Source of the DNA: JAEKLB01 sp050249235 | GTDB lineage: Bacteria > Actinomycetota > Acidimicrobiia > Acidimicrobiales > CADCSY01 | Assembly: GCA_050249235.1 (NCBI GenBank) | Contig: JBFWQW010000002.1 | Span: 18,840 to 82,839 of the forward strand | DNA: 64,000 nucleotides | Direction: 5' to 3' | In this document: piece after piece, positions 8,279 through 16,424 of the stretch | How the letters are laid out: each line of letters begins with the position of its first letter | Numbering within the stretch: the first letter of the stretch is position 1 | Notes under the pieces: generated by a model | The model's input: only the letters and a program-made list of their open reading frames with translations | Told to the model about the DNA's origin: nothing | Databases searched by the model: none | Translations under genes and position numbers: made by a program

Positions 8279-9595
8279 ATGGCCGTCACGCAGCGCGACG
8301 AGGAGACCGAGAGCGTCGAGGCGTTCAGCGCCCGGGTGCGGGCGTGGGCGGCCGAGCACCTGACGCCGATCGGCGCCACCGGGGCCGACGACCGGGTGGG
8401 CCGGGCCATGGAGGCGGCGGGCGTCGACCCGACCGGCTTCGGCGCGCGGGGCCGCTTCCTCCTGCGGCTCATGGACGACGCCGGCTTCGGCGGCCTCGGC
8501 TTCCCGAAGGCCTACGGCGGTCAGGGGCTGACGCCCGCCCACCTCCGCGCCTTCAACGCCGCGGTGGCCGACTACGACATGGCCGCCCTCGGCGGGTTCA
8601 CGCTCACGCTCGGCATGAACGCGCCCGCGATGCTCGAGTACGGGACGGAGGAGCAGAAGCGGCGCTACCTGCCCCGCATGTTCCGCGGCGAGGACGTGTG
8701 GATCCAGCTGCTGTCCGAGCCGACCGGCGGCTCCGACCTGGCCAGCGCCATCACCCGGGCCGACCGCGACGGCGACGAGTGGGTCATCAGCGGCTCGAAG
8801 ATCTGGACCAGCGGCGCCGACCACTCCGACATGGGGATGATCGTCGCCCGCACCAACTGGGAGGCCCCCAAGCACCGCGGCCTCAGCGTGTTCATCGTGC
8901 CGATGGACGCGCCCGGCCTCACGATCGTCCCGCTGCGCCTCGTGAGCGGCCAGACCGGCTTCTGCCAGGAGTTCTTCGACGACGTCCGGGTCCCTGCCGA
9001 CGCGCTGCTCGGCGACCTCAACGAGGGCTGGGGCATCGCCTCCCGGCTCCTCGTCCACGAGCGCAACGTCCTCAACGGCGGCTCGGAGTACTACCTCCCG
9101 CCCGGCGGCGGGTTCGCCGCCATGATGACGGGGGGCGCAACCCGACGGGACGACCTGGTCGAGCTGGCCCTCGCCACCGGGCAGGCCGGCGACCCCCACG
9201 TCCGCCAGCTCGTGGCCGAGGCCTACGTGAACGGCAAGGTCGGCGGCCAGTCCGGCCCGCGCGTCGTGGCGGCGATGAGCAAGGGCCTGATGCCGCCAGC
9301 GGCGAGCTCGATCCTCAAGCTCATCAACTCCAACCACGCGGTGCGCCGGTCGGACATCGCCATGGAGCTGGTCGGGTCGTCGGCGGTGGCGTGGAAGCCG
9401 GACGACCTGGCCTCCAAGGCGAGGGGCATCGGCTACCTGTCCCGGCAGACCGCGGCGCTCGTCAGCGGCACGAGCGAGATCCAGCGGAACATCATCAGCG
9501 AGCGGGTGCTCGACCTCCCCCGGGAGGCCGCGCCCGACCGGGAGATGCCGTTCAACCAGGTGCGTCACAACACCATGCCGTCCAACCGGAGCTGA
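8279..9595 (+). CDS. Acyl-CoA dehydrogenase
   Basis: A 438-aa FAD enzyme that introduces the alpha-beta double bond in an acyl-CoA and passes electrons to ETF. Domains are in normal order: N-terminal helical domain with GGLGFPKAYGGQG, beta domain with the FAD-contacting segment LLSEPTGGSDLAS and KIWTSGA, and a C-terminal helical domain ending in VSGTSEIQRNIISERVL. The usual catalytic Glu of the (Y)EGT site is Ser here; a Glu at about residue 261 (VHERNVLNGG) matches the alternative catalytic position used by the isovaleryl-CoA/long-chain group. ATG 8279 is preceded by GGGAGGGGA; an upstream ATG at 8237 is less likely. It converges with a second dehydrogenase gene. Substrate unknown. Confidence 0.92.
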   Translation: MAVTQRDEETESVEAFSARVRAWAAEHLTPIGATGADDRVGRAMEAAGVDPTGFGARGRFLLRLMDDAGFGGLGFPKAYGGQGLTPAHLRAFNAAVADYDMAALGGFTLTLGMNAPAMLEYGTEEQKRRYLPRMFRGEDVWIQLLSEPTGGSDLASAITRADRDGDEWVISGSKIWTSGADHSDMGMIVARTNWEAPKHRGLSVFIVPMDAPGLTIVPLRLVSGQTGFCQEFFDDVRVPADALLGDLNEGWGIASRLLVHERNVLNGGSEYYLPPGGGFAAMMTGGATRRDDLVELALATGQAGDPHVRQLVAEAYVNGKVGGQSGPRVVAAMSKGLMPPAASSILKLINSNHAVRRSDIAMELVGSSAVAWKPDDLASKARGIGYLSRQTAALVSGTSEIQRNIISERVLDLPREAAPDREMPFNQVRHNTMPSNRS

Positions 9596-9658
9596 CCGCC
9601 GGACCACGGTCATGCCGATTTGTCCCCGGAAGGGGCCGGGTGGCTGTGCCGAGGAGGG

Positions 9659-10789
9659 CTACATGCCGAGGAGGGTGGCGACCCGCTCCCGGTGCTGGCG
9701 GGGCGAGCCGTAGAGCGCGGCGTTCTGGGTGATCCGGCGAAGGTAGACGTGCAGGTCGTGGTCCCAGGTGACCCCGATGCCGCCGTGGAGCTGCACGCAG
9801 TCCTGGGCGATGGCCGGGCCGCGGTCGCCGATGTAGGCCTTGGCCACGCTCACGAGCTCGGCCGCGTCGTCGGCGCCCGACGCCACCGCCCTGGCGCTGG
9901 CCGTCGCCGTCGCGAAGCAGCCCTCGAGCGACGTCTTCATCTCGGCCAGCCGGTGCTTGAGGGCCTGGTACGACCCGATGGGCCGGCCGAAGGCGACGCG
10001 ATCGCGCGCGTACTCGAGCGTGAACTCGAAGACCCGCTGGGTGGCGCCAACCGTCTCCGCGTTCTGGATGACCAGGGCCACCTGGAGCTGGCGCTCGACG
10101 TCGGCACCGGCCCCGCCGGCGGTGCCGAGGAGCGCCGAGCCCGGGAGCCGGACCCCCTCGAAGGCGACCTCGCCGAACCGGCGCACGAGGTCGAGCGACT
10201 CCAGCGCTGACACCGTGACGCCGGCCGTGCCCCTCGGCACGACGAACTGCGACAGCCCCTCCCCCGTGCGGGCGGTGACGAGGAACCAGTCGGCCACCGC
10301 GGCGTCCTGCACGAACGACTTGGCGCCGTCGAGCACCCAACCGCCGTCGGCGGGCTCGGCCCGCAGCCGCACCCCCGTCGCGTCCCAACGGCCGTCGCCC
10401 TCGTCGAACGCCCAGGTGGCGATGGCCTCGCCCGCGGCCAGCGGGGGCAGGAGCTCGTCGCGCTGCTCGGCCGTCCCGGCCCGGGCCACGGCGTCGGCGA
10501 CCACGTTGACCGGCAGCAGCGGGCCCGGGGCGATCAGGCGGCCGACCTCCTCGGCGACGAGGGCCAGGTCGAGCAGGCCGTTCCCACCCACCGAGCCGCC
10601 ACCCTGCTCCTCGGGCACGAGCATCGCCGTCCACCCCAGCGCCGCGCCCTGCCGCCACTTCTCGCGGTCGAAGCCGTCGGCGCTCTCGTGGAGCTCGCGC
10701 ACGCTCGTGAGCGGGCTCTCCGCCTCGAGGAAGCGCCTCGTGGTCTCCACGAACAGCTGCTGGTCGTCGTTCAGCTCGAGATCCACCAC
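9659..10789 (-). CDS. Acyl-CoA dehydrogenase (second, shorter type)
   Basis: A 376-aa acyl-CoA dehydrogenase with an N-terminal helical domain (LNDDQQLFVETTRRFL), a degenerate beta domain (AKSFVQDAAVADWFLV) and a C-terminal domain with the FAD-binding signatures YARDRVAFGRPIGSYQALKH and CVQLHGGIGVTWDHDLHVYL. The last is typical of the small subunits of actinobacterial alpha2-beta2 dehydrogenases acting on bulky side chains, so it may work with a partner, perhaps its convergent neighbour; that pairing is inference. Starts GTG 10789 or GTG 10786 follow AAGGGTGGG. The stop lies 63 bp from the stop of the neighbour. Confidence 0.9.
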   Translation of the reverse strand: MVDLELNDDQQLFVETTRRFLEAESPLTSVRELHESADGFDREKWRQGAALGWTAMLVPEEQGGGSVGGNGLLDLALVAEEVGRLIAPGPLLPVNVVADAVARAGTAEQRDELLPPLAAGEAIATWAFDEGDGRWDATGVRLRAEPADGGWVLDGAKSFVQDAAVADWFLVTARTGEGLSQFVVPRGTAGVTVSALESLDLVRRFGEVAFEGVRLPGSALLGTAGGAGADVERQLQVALVIQNAETVGATQRVFEFTLEYARDRVAFGRPIGSYQALKHRLAEMKTSLEGCFATATASARAVASGADDAAELVSVAKAYIGDRGPAIAQDCVQLHGGIGVTWDHDLHVYLRRITQNAALYGSPRQHRERVATLLGM

Positions 10790-10884
10790 CCCACCCTTCG
10801 GTCGTCGCTCACCGTAGCGATCCGGACCGGTGCGACGACCTGCCAAGTGACTGGTCACCGCAGCCGGGGCGACCGGGCAGTCCC

Positions 10885-10935
10885 CGAACTCGGTGCGCCG
10901 GTCACCGCTCAGCGGCGATGACCGCACCGAGTTCG
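10885..10935. terminator. Long stem-loop between two minus-strand genes
   Basis: Perfect 13-bp arms (CGAACTCGGTGCG at 10885-10897 and its complement at 10923-10935) enclose a second, nested stem built from GGTCA/TGACC and CCGCT/AGCGG. It lies downstream of the minus-strand gene ending at 11023 and about 95 bp upstream of the dehydrogenase start at 10789. There is no T-run, so a factor-independent terminator is possible but not proven; a processed RNA hairpin is the alternative. Confidence 0.55.
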
Positions 10936-11022
10936 AGGGAGGTGGCGGTCGACGCCTTCGTCCCGGCCGGGTGTCACCGGTCGGGGCGCACCTGCGGGGC
11001 CGCTCGGCGTGGGCCGAGAGGG

Positions 11023-11640
11023 TCAGCGGCTAGGCCCACCCGGTCGGGCGCCCGTCCTCGACGGCGGATGGCGGGCCAGGCCGGCGAGGAGCGACCGAAC
11101 CGGGGCGGCGAGGGCGGCGGCCGACGTGGGGCACGTCACCACCCCCTCGATGGCCCGCTCCCGCCACTGCCGGCGGCGGCCGTGGCGGAGCTGGTCGGCG
11201 TAGCCGGCCACGGTCACGAGCGCGGCCAGGCGGCTCGGGCCCGGTTCGTAGGGGTTCACCGGGCCGCCTGAGCTCATCGACCGCTCGTCGAACGGCCCGT
11301 CGAGCAGGCCCTCGTCGTCGAGGCCGCGCCCGAGCTCGAGCACGACCCAGCGGGCCTCGGGGTGGCGCTCGACGACGATGAACGACCGCCAGACGAGCCC
11401 GAGCCGGGCGACCGGCGGGCCCAGCCGGCGACGGGGCCCGGCGTCGGCCCGGCTGGCGCTCCACCACTCGGCCGCGAGGCTCGCCGGCCCCGGCGTCGGG
11501 ACGCGGTGGTGATGGGCGTCGAGCCAGGCCGTGATCCCGACGCCGGGCGGCGGCGGATCGGCGTGGAGCTCGCCCAGGACCTGGTCGAAGGTGGTGCGGA
11601 AGGCCGCCGATCGACGCAACCTCCCTCGCAACGACGCCAC
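11023..11640 (-). CDS. Hypothetical protein in XRE-regulator cassette
   Basis: A 205-aa soluble protein that I do not recognise. It is Arg- and Pro-rich at both ends, with a hydrophobic core (RLGLVWRSFIVVERHPEARW, VVLELGRGL). It starts at GTG 11640 with a GGGAGGGAG ribosome site about 7 bp upstream. The gene lies downstream of an XRE regulator, and a perfect 16-bp palindrome occurs 32 bp before its start, so it is the likeliest target of that regulator. No catalytic motif is seen, and no toxin family can be assigned. Confidence 0.65.
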   Translation of the reverse strand: MASLRGRLRRSAAFRTTFDQVLGELHADPPPPGVGITAWLDAHHHRVPTPGPASLAAEWWSASRADAGPRRRLGPPVARLGLVWRSFIVVERHPEARWVVLELGRGLDDEGLLDGPFDERSMSSGGPVNPYEPGPSRLAALVTVAGYADQLRHGRRRQWRERAIEGVVTCPTSAAALAAPVRSLLAGLARHPPSRTGARPGGPSR

Positions 11641-11671
11641 GACGACTCTCCCTCCCGCCGATCCGGGGTGC

Positions 11672-11687
11672 GCTATCTATAGATAGC
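11672..11687. promoter_or_regulatory. Perfect 16-bp palindrome, candidate operator
   Basis: GCTATCTATAGATAGC is its own reverse complement and is strikingly AT-rich for this genome. It sits in the 84-bp gap between the XRE regulator (stop 11725) and the hypothetical gene starting at 11640. The position fits an operator or promoter element for that gene, bound by the XRE protein; binding is inference. Confidence 0.6.
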
Positions 11688-11724
11688 ACACTCCTGCACG
11701 GGGTTGGCGGCCGGCCGGTCGAGA

Positions 11725-11994
11725 TCAGGGGGCGAGCAGCTCCCGAGGGTCGATGCCCAGATGGTCGGCCACCCGCTCCAGGGAGCGCAGGGTGAGGTTC
11801 CGCTCGCCCCGCTCGACCCCGCCCATGTAGGTGCGGTGGACGCCGAGCACGTCGGCGAAGGCCTCCTGGGAGAGACCACGGGCCAGGCGGAGGCGCCGGA
11901 GGTTCTGGCCGACCGTTCGCTGCAGGTCACCTTCCACCTCCCAACCGTCCGACGGTGCTACTCCCCGATCTACAGACTGATCGGTAGCAGCCAT
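11725..11994 (-). CDS. XRE-family helix-turn-helix regulator
   Basis: An 89-aa protein whose C-terminal two thirds is one Cro/C1-type HTH domain: QNLRRLRLARGLSQEAFADV, then the recognition-helix region HRTYMGGVERGERNLTL and LERVADHLGI. No second domain is present, as in many small autoregulators. ATG 11994 is taken as the start because it lies 14 bp after the stop of a small upstream ORF; later GTG starts are possible. An inverted repeat CCGATC-N8-GATCGG (11965-11984) overlaps its first codons and may serve for autoregulation. Confidence 0.85.
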   Translation of the reverse strand: MAATDQSVDRGVAPSDGWEVEGDLQRTVGQNLRRLRLARGLSQEAFADVLGVHRTYMGGVERGERNLTLRSLERVADHLGIDPRELLAP

Positions 11995-12008
11995 CCCGGC
12001 GCAGCCTC

Positions 12009-12185
12009 TCACGACCCGTCGAGGGCGACCGTGCAACCTGGGAAGGACGGCGCCAGGCGGCCGGTCTCGTCGGCCAACCAGGCCTCGAGGCGGGCCCGGA
12101 CGGCCTCGGCCAGCGCCCGGGCCTCGGCGTCACCGAGGCCGGCCGGCACCGAAAGCAGGACCTGCCACTCTTCCAGGACGACCAT
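12009..12185 (-). CDS. Small hypothetical protein (58 aa)
   Basis: A short ORF from ATG 12185 to TGA 12009, beginning MVVLEEWQVLLSVPAGLGD and continuing with an Ala/Glu/Arg-rich helix (ARALAEAVRARLEAWLADE). Third-position G/C use matches the neighbouring genes, and the stop is 14 bp ahead of the XRE regulator start, which supports a real, cotranscribed gene. The function is unknown. It is too short for a homology call by eye; a small antitoxin-like or regulator-modulating protein is a guess. Confidence 0.55.
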   Translation of the reverse strand: MVVLEEWQVLLSVPAGLGDAEARALAEAVRARLEAWLADETGRLAPSFPGCTVALDGS

Positions 12186-12369
12186 GCGGACCCACCTCGA
12201 GTCTCGGGGACGAGCGGAGACCAGGGGCGATCGACGGATTGCCCGAACGGACGGAGGCGTCGGCCGCGACCCTACGGAACGGGTGTGACACCCCCCGAGG
12301 TCGGGGACCCGGGATGCGTCCGGGTTCGACGGGCACGCTACGCTTCCGCAGCCCGTTGGGCGCCACTGT

Positions 12370-12447
12370 GGTCCCGTGGTGCAGTTTGGAGTGCACGCCG
12401 GCCTGTCAAGCCGGAGGTCGCGGGTTCAAATCCCGTCGGGACCGCCA
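12370..12447 (+). tRNA. tRNA-Asp (anticodon GTC)
   Basis: The acceptor stem is GGTCCCG/CGGGACC. The anticodon stem is CCGGC/GCCGG with loop CTGTCAA (anticodon GTC). The T-loop sequence is GGGTTCAAATCCC and CCA is encoded. It is followed 66 bp later by tRNA-Phe on the same strand. Confidence 0.97.
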
Positions 12448-12513
12448 CATGCGAAGTCTGTCGAGTTGCGCACCTCGAAGGTGTGCAGCTCGGCCGACTT
12501 CGGATGGAAGCAC

Positions 12514-12589
12514 GGTCGAGTAGCTCAGTTGGCAGAGCGCGCGCCTGAAAAGCGCGAGGTCACCGGATCGACGCCGGTCTCGACCACCA
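12514..12589 (+). tRNA. tRNA-Phe (anticodon GAA)
   Basis: The acceptor stem is GGTCGAG/CTCGACC. The anticodon stem is CGCGC/GCGCG around loop CTGAAAA (anticodon GAA). The D-arm is GCTCAGTTGGCAGAGC, the discriminator is A, and CCA is encoded. It is probably cotranscribed with tRNA-Asp. Confidence 0.97.
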
Positions 12590-12672
12590 CCAGATCCGTC
12601 CTTTGTCGACTCCTTGTCGACTCGGGCGGAACATCCCCGGCTCCGTCGACAGAGAGCGAGACGTGACGCCGG

Positions 12673-12936
12673 TCAGGACCGCTCGACCGACACCTGGTCG
12701 AGGCAGCGCTGGATCTCCGAGGCGCGGAAGCGGCGGTGGCCGCCGAGGGTCCGGATGGCGGTGAGCTTGCCGGCCCGGGCCCAGCGGGTGACTGTCTTGG
12801 GGTTCACCCGGAACAGACGGGCCACCTCGGCCGGGGTGAGGAGCGCGTCGGGGAGCTCCTGGCGCTCGGCCGCGGTCAGGTCGATGCGGGTGGACGGGTC
12901 GCCGGTCGTCTTCGACGAGGTCTCAATCGACGCCAT
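12673..12936 (-). CDS. BldC-like MerR-type DNA-binding protein
   Basis: An 87-aa protein with a single winged HTH of the MerR superfamily: LLTPAEVARLFRVNPKTVTR, then WARAGKLTAIRTLGGHRRFR. This is very close to the Streptomyces developmental regulator BldC and its relatives, which bind direct repeats as head-to-tail multimers. The start is set at ATG 12936 because GGGAG lies 8 bp upstream; ATG 12951 has no good ribosome site. The acidic N-terminal extension (TSSKTTGDPSTRIDL) is variable in the family. The targets are unknown. Confidence 0.85.
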   Translation of the reverse strand: MASIETSSKTTGDPSTRIDLTAAERQELPDALLTPAEVARLFRVNPKTVTRWARAGKLTAIRTLGGHRRFRASEIQRCLDQVSVERS

Positions 12937-13139
12937 TGTCGGGTCTCCCATGACTCTGGTGGTGGGACGGGCGGGGCCGGGCTGTGCAGCCGATGTCCGT
13001 TTGCTGGGGAAACAGTGGCAGACGGCGCCTTTGAGTTGATGGACCCACCTTGCCCGGACCGCCTGGGAACGATCCGGCCTGCAGGCACGACGGGAACGGC
13101 CGGCACGACGTGGCCGGCCGGCCGCGGCAGGATGGGGCC

Positions 13140-13664
13140 ATGTCCGCCGAGCTCGCCGCCCGCGTCCACCGGGCCGCCCACCTCACCGGCACGTTCCGGC
13201 TCCGCTCCGGCCAGACGAGCACCGAGTACTTCGACAAGTACCTCTTCGAGAGCGACCCCCGGCTCCTGCGGGACGTGGCCGAGGGACTGGCCGGGCTGGT
13301 CCCCGACGGCGTCGACGCCCTGGCCGGGCTCGAGCTCGGCGGCGTGCCGGTGGCCACCGTGCTCTCCCAGGTCACCGGCCTTCCGGCCCTGTTCGTCCGC
13401 AAGCGGGCCAAGGACTACGGCACCTGCCGGCTGGCCGAGGGGGGCGACGTCGAAGGTCGGCACCTCCTCGTGGTCGAGGACGTCGTCACCACCGGCGGGC
13501 AGGTCCTCGAGTCGTGCGCCGAGCTGCGGGCGCTGGGCGCCACCGTCGAGGTGGTGCTGTGCGTGATCGACCGGGAGGCGGGCGGGGCCGCCGCCTTCGC
13601 CGAGCAGGGCCTGGCCCTCCGGGCGTTGTTCACGATGTCCGAGCTGAACGCGGCCGGCGCCTGA
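13140..13664 (+). CDS. pyrE: Orotate phosphoribosyltransferase
   Basis: A 174-aa cytosolic enzyme converting orotate and PRPP to OMP in pyrimidine synthesis. The PRPP-binding loop is LLVVEDVVTTGGQVLESC, and the flexible catalytic loop has FVRKRAKDYGT, matching PyrE rather than other phosphoribosyltransferases; the N-terminal TFRLRSGQTSTEYFDKY is also characteristic. It starts at ATG 13140 and converges with purM, 21 bp between stops. It is the only pyrimidine gene in the window. Confidence 0.94.
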   Translation: MSAELAARVHRAAHLTGTFRLRSGQTSTEYFDKYLFESDPRLLRDVAEGLAGLVPDGVDALAGLELGGVPVATVLSQVTGLPALFVRKRAKDYGTCRLAEGGDVEGRHLLVVEDVVTTGGQVLESCAELRALGATVEVVLCVIDREAGGAAAFAEQGLALRALFTMSELNAAGA

Positions 13665-13685
13665 AGGACGGCGCGGCCGAGCCGA

Positions 13686-14735
13686 TCAGATCGGGACGTC
13701 CTCCACCAGCTGGACCACCCCGGTGCCGGCGACCACCTCGCCCACCTGGGCCGCGCCCTGGTGGCCGGCCAGGCGGAGGATGTCGAGCGCCTGGTAGAGG
13801 TCCTCGGGGGGCACGGCCACGACCATCCCGATCCCGAGGTTGAAGACCCGGGCCATCTCCTCGTCGCTCACCCCGCCCAGGCGCTGGATCTCACCGAAGA
13901 TCCGCGGCGTCTCCCAGGTGCGCCGCCACACGACGGCGTCGTGGCCGTCGGGAAGGACCCGGCTCACGTTCCCGACGATGCCCCCGCCGGTGATGTGGGC
14001 GACGGCCCGCACGTCGACGGAGCGCAGGAGACGGGCGACCGCCGGGGCGTAGATCTTCGAGGGCGCGAGGAGCTCGTCGGCCAGCGTGCCGGCCGCGCCC
14101 TCGTAGGCGGGCCCGTCGAGGGCGAGCCCGGCCACCTCCAGCAGCACCCGGCGGGCCAGGCTGTAGCCGTTCGAGCGCAGGTTGGTGGACGGGATGCCGA
14201 TGAGGACGTCGCCGGGGGCCAGCCGCCCGCCGGTGACGAGCCGGTCGCGCTCGGCCACGCCGACCGCGAAGCCGACGAGGTCGAACTCGCCCGGCTCCAT
14301 CGCACCCGGGTGCTCGGCCATCTCCCCGCCCAGCAGGGCGCAGCCCGCCTCCCGGCAGCCGGTGACCACGCCGCGGACCAGCTGCTCCACGTGACCGGGA
14401 TCGAGGGTGCCGACGGCGATGTAGTCGAGGAAGAAGAGCGGCTCGGCCCCCTGGCAGACGAGGTCGTCGACGCACATGGCGACGAGGTCGATGCCGACCG
14501 TGTCGAACCGACCGGCCGCCTGGGCGACCATCGCCTTGGTGCCCACGCCGTCCGTGCTGGCCACCAGGACCGGGTCCTTCCACCGGTCGCGGCTGAAGGC
14601 GAACAGGCCCCCGAAGCCGCCGATGTCGCCGATCACCTCGGGCCGGTACGTCGACCGCACCTGGTCCTTGATGCGCCGCACGGCCTCTTCGCCGGCGTCG
14701 ATCGACACGCCGGCGGCCTCGTAGGACTCGCCCAT
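13686..14735 (-). CDS. purM: Phosphoribosylformylglycinamidine cyclo-ligase (AIR synthase)
   Basis: A 349-aa enzyme, step five of purine synthesis: FGAM plus ATP gives AIR. Family features are the N-terminal SYEAAGVSIDAGEEAV, the ATP-site segment VASTDGVGTK, DLVAMCVDDLVCQGAEPLFF, and ALLGGEMAEHPG, with a C-terminal GGGIVGNVSRVLP. Length is normal. It starts at ATG 14735, 46 bp after the purF stop, and is the last purine gene of the run on this strand. Confidence 0.97.
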   Translation of the reverse strand: MGESYEAAGVSIDAGEEAVRRIKDQVRSTYRPEVIGDIGGFGGLFAFSRDRWKDPVLVASTDGVGTKAMVAQAAGRFDTVGIDLVAMCVDDLVCQGAEPLFFLDYIAVGTLDPGHVEQLVRGVVTGCREAGCALLGGEMAEHPGAMEPGEFDLVGFAVGVAERDRLVTGGRLAPGDVLIGIPSTNLRSNGYSLARRVLLEVAGLALDGPAYEGAAGTLADELLAPSKIYAPAVARLLRSVDVRAVAHITGGGIVGNVSRVLPDGHDAVVWRRTWETPRIFGEIQRLGGVSDEEMARVFNLGIGMVVAVPPEDLYQALDILRLAGHQGAAQVGEVVAGTGVVQLVEDVPI

Positions 14736-14781
14736 CAGCCCCGCCCGCGGCGCGGGGTCACCCGCGCGGTCTCGCCCACCG

Positions 14782-16275
14782 TCAACCCGGCTCGTGGAGG
14801 AGGACGTCGAGCCCGGAGGGCGGCATGTCGTTGCCCTCGAGGACGTCCTTGCGCAGCGACACCGGGACCGGCACCGGGTACTCGCCCGTGAGGCAGGCCG
14901 AGCAGAACCCGGCCCCGACCGCGCCGGTCGCCACCGTCAGCCGGTCGAGCGCCAGGTAGACGAGCGAGTCGGCACCGAGGTACTCGCGGATGGCGTCGAT
15001 CTCGAGGTTGGCGGCCAGCAGCTCGGACCGGTCACCAGTGTCCATCCCGTAGAAGCAGGGCCACTTGTAGGGCGGCGACATGATCCGCAGGTGCACCTCG
15101 GCGGCGCCCGCCTCGCGGAGCATGCGCACCACCGCCTTCTGGGTGGTGCCCCGGACGATCGAGTCGTCGACCACCACCAGCCGCTTGCCCGCGATGTTCT
15201 CGCGGAGCGGGTTGAGCTTCATCCGCACCGCGTTGGCCCGCAGCTCCTGGCTCGGCGCGATGAACGTGCGACCGATGTAGCGGTTCTTCACGAACCCGTC
15301 GCCGTAGGGGATGCCCGACGCCCGGGCGAAGCCCTGGGCCGCCGGTACGCCGGACTCGGGGACGGGGATGACGAGGTCGGCCGCCACCGGCGCCTGCTCG
15401 GCGAGCTGCTCCCCCATGCGCTGGCGGGCGAGGTGCACGTTCTGGCCGTAGAGCCGGCTGTCGGGCCGGGCGAAGTAGACGAACTCGAAGATGCAGAGGT
15501 GGGGATCGATCGCCGACTCGTCGAAGGGCCGGACGGACCGGACGCCGTCGCCGTCGATGATCACCATCTCCCCCGGCTCGATCTCCCGGACCATGTGGGC
15601 GCCGACCACGTCGAGCGCCGGGGTCTCCGAGGCGAGCACCCAACCCGAGTCGAGCTTGCCGAGGCACAGAGGGCGGAAGCCGTTCGGGTCGCGGAGGCCG
15701 ACGAGCCGGTCGTCGTCGAGCAGGACGAGCGAGAACGCCCCCTCGAGGCGGGGCAGCACCCGCACCAGTGCCTCCTCGAGCCCGGCCGCCCCGGCCTGGA
15801 GCTCGTGGGCCAGGAGCTCGGCCACGAGGTCGCTGTCGCTGGCGACCGTGCCGGGCAGCATGCCGGCCTCCTCGGCGAGCGCCTCCGTGTTGACGAGGTT
15901 GCCGTTGTGGCCGAGGGCCAGCTCGTGCTCGCCCACCGACCGGTAGACGGGCTGGGCGTTGCGCCACGTGCTCGAGCCGGTGGTCGAGTAGCGGGTGTGG
16001 CCGATGGCCAGGTCGCCGGGGAGCGCGGCCAGGCGGCGGTCGTTGAAGACGTTGGGCACGAGGCCCATGTCCTTGTCGATGAAGATGGTGGCCCCGTCGC
16101 TCACCGCCATGCCCGCCGACTCCTGGCCGCGGTGCTGCAGCGCGTAGAGCCCGAGGTAGGTCAGGTGGGCGACCGGCTGGCCGGGTGCGTAGACGCCGAA
16201 GACGCCGCACGCTTCCTTGGGGCTGTCGTCGTCACCCGGGGGGCTGCCGGCCGCGGCGGCCGGGTCGGGGAGCAC
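14782..16275 (-). CDS. purF: Amidophosphoribosyltransferase
   Basis: First committed step of purine synthesis: PRPP and glutamine give phosphoribosylamine. The 497-aa protein has an N-terminal glutaminase domain whose nucleophile Cys follows a short propeptide (KEACGVFGVY), and a C-terminal phosphoribosyltransferase domain with PRPP loop LVVVDDSIVRGTT. Cys positions of the Bacillus-type 4Fe-4S cluster are present (LCIFEF, PCFYGMD, CSAC near the C-terminus), so it is the Fe-S, propeptide-processed class. GTG 16275 is the only start giving a sensible propeptide; the ribosome site is poor, so the start is uncertain. Confidence 0.95.
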   Translation of the reverse strand: MLPDPAAAAGSPPGDDDSPKEACGVFGVYAPGQPVAHLTYLGLYALQHRGQESAGMAVSDGATIFIDKDMGLVPNVFNDRRLAALPGDLAIGHTRYSTTGSSTWRNAQPVYRSVGEHELALGHNGNLVNTEALAEEAGMLPGTVASDSDLVAELLAHELQAGAAGLEEALVRVLPRLEGAFSLVLLDDDRLVGLRDPNGFRPLCLGKLDSGWVLASETPALDVVGAHMVREIEPGEMVIIDGDGVRSVRPFDESAIDPHLCIFEFVYFARPDSRLYGQNVHLARQRMGEQLAEQAPVAADLVIPVPESGVPAAQGFARASGIPYGDGFVKNRYIGRTFIAPSQELRANAVRMKLNPLRENIAGKRLVVVDDSIVRGTTQKAVVRMLREAGAAEVHLRIMSPPYKWPCFYGMDTGDRSELLAANLEIDAIREYLGADSLVYLALDRLTVATGAVGAGFCSACLTGEYPVPVPVSLRKDVLEGNDMPPSGLDVLLHEPG

Positions 16276-16424
16276 GTCCCCATGCTGCCACGGCCGGCAG
16301 CGATTCCCTCGCTTCGCTCGCCCCCTCCGATCGCGGACCAGGCACCCCACCGCCGTTCCGGGCGCTCCACGAGGCGTGCCCCCCAGCGGCTCCCCGTCCC
16401 GATCACGCAGGCGGGTGCCGCGGG

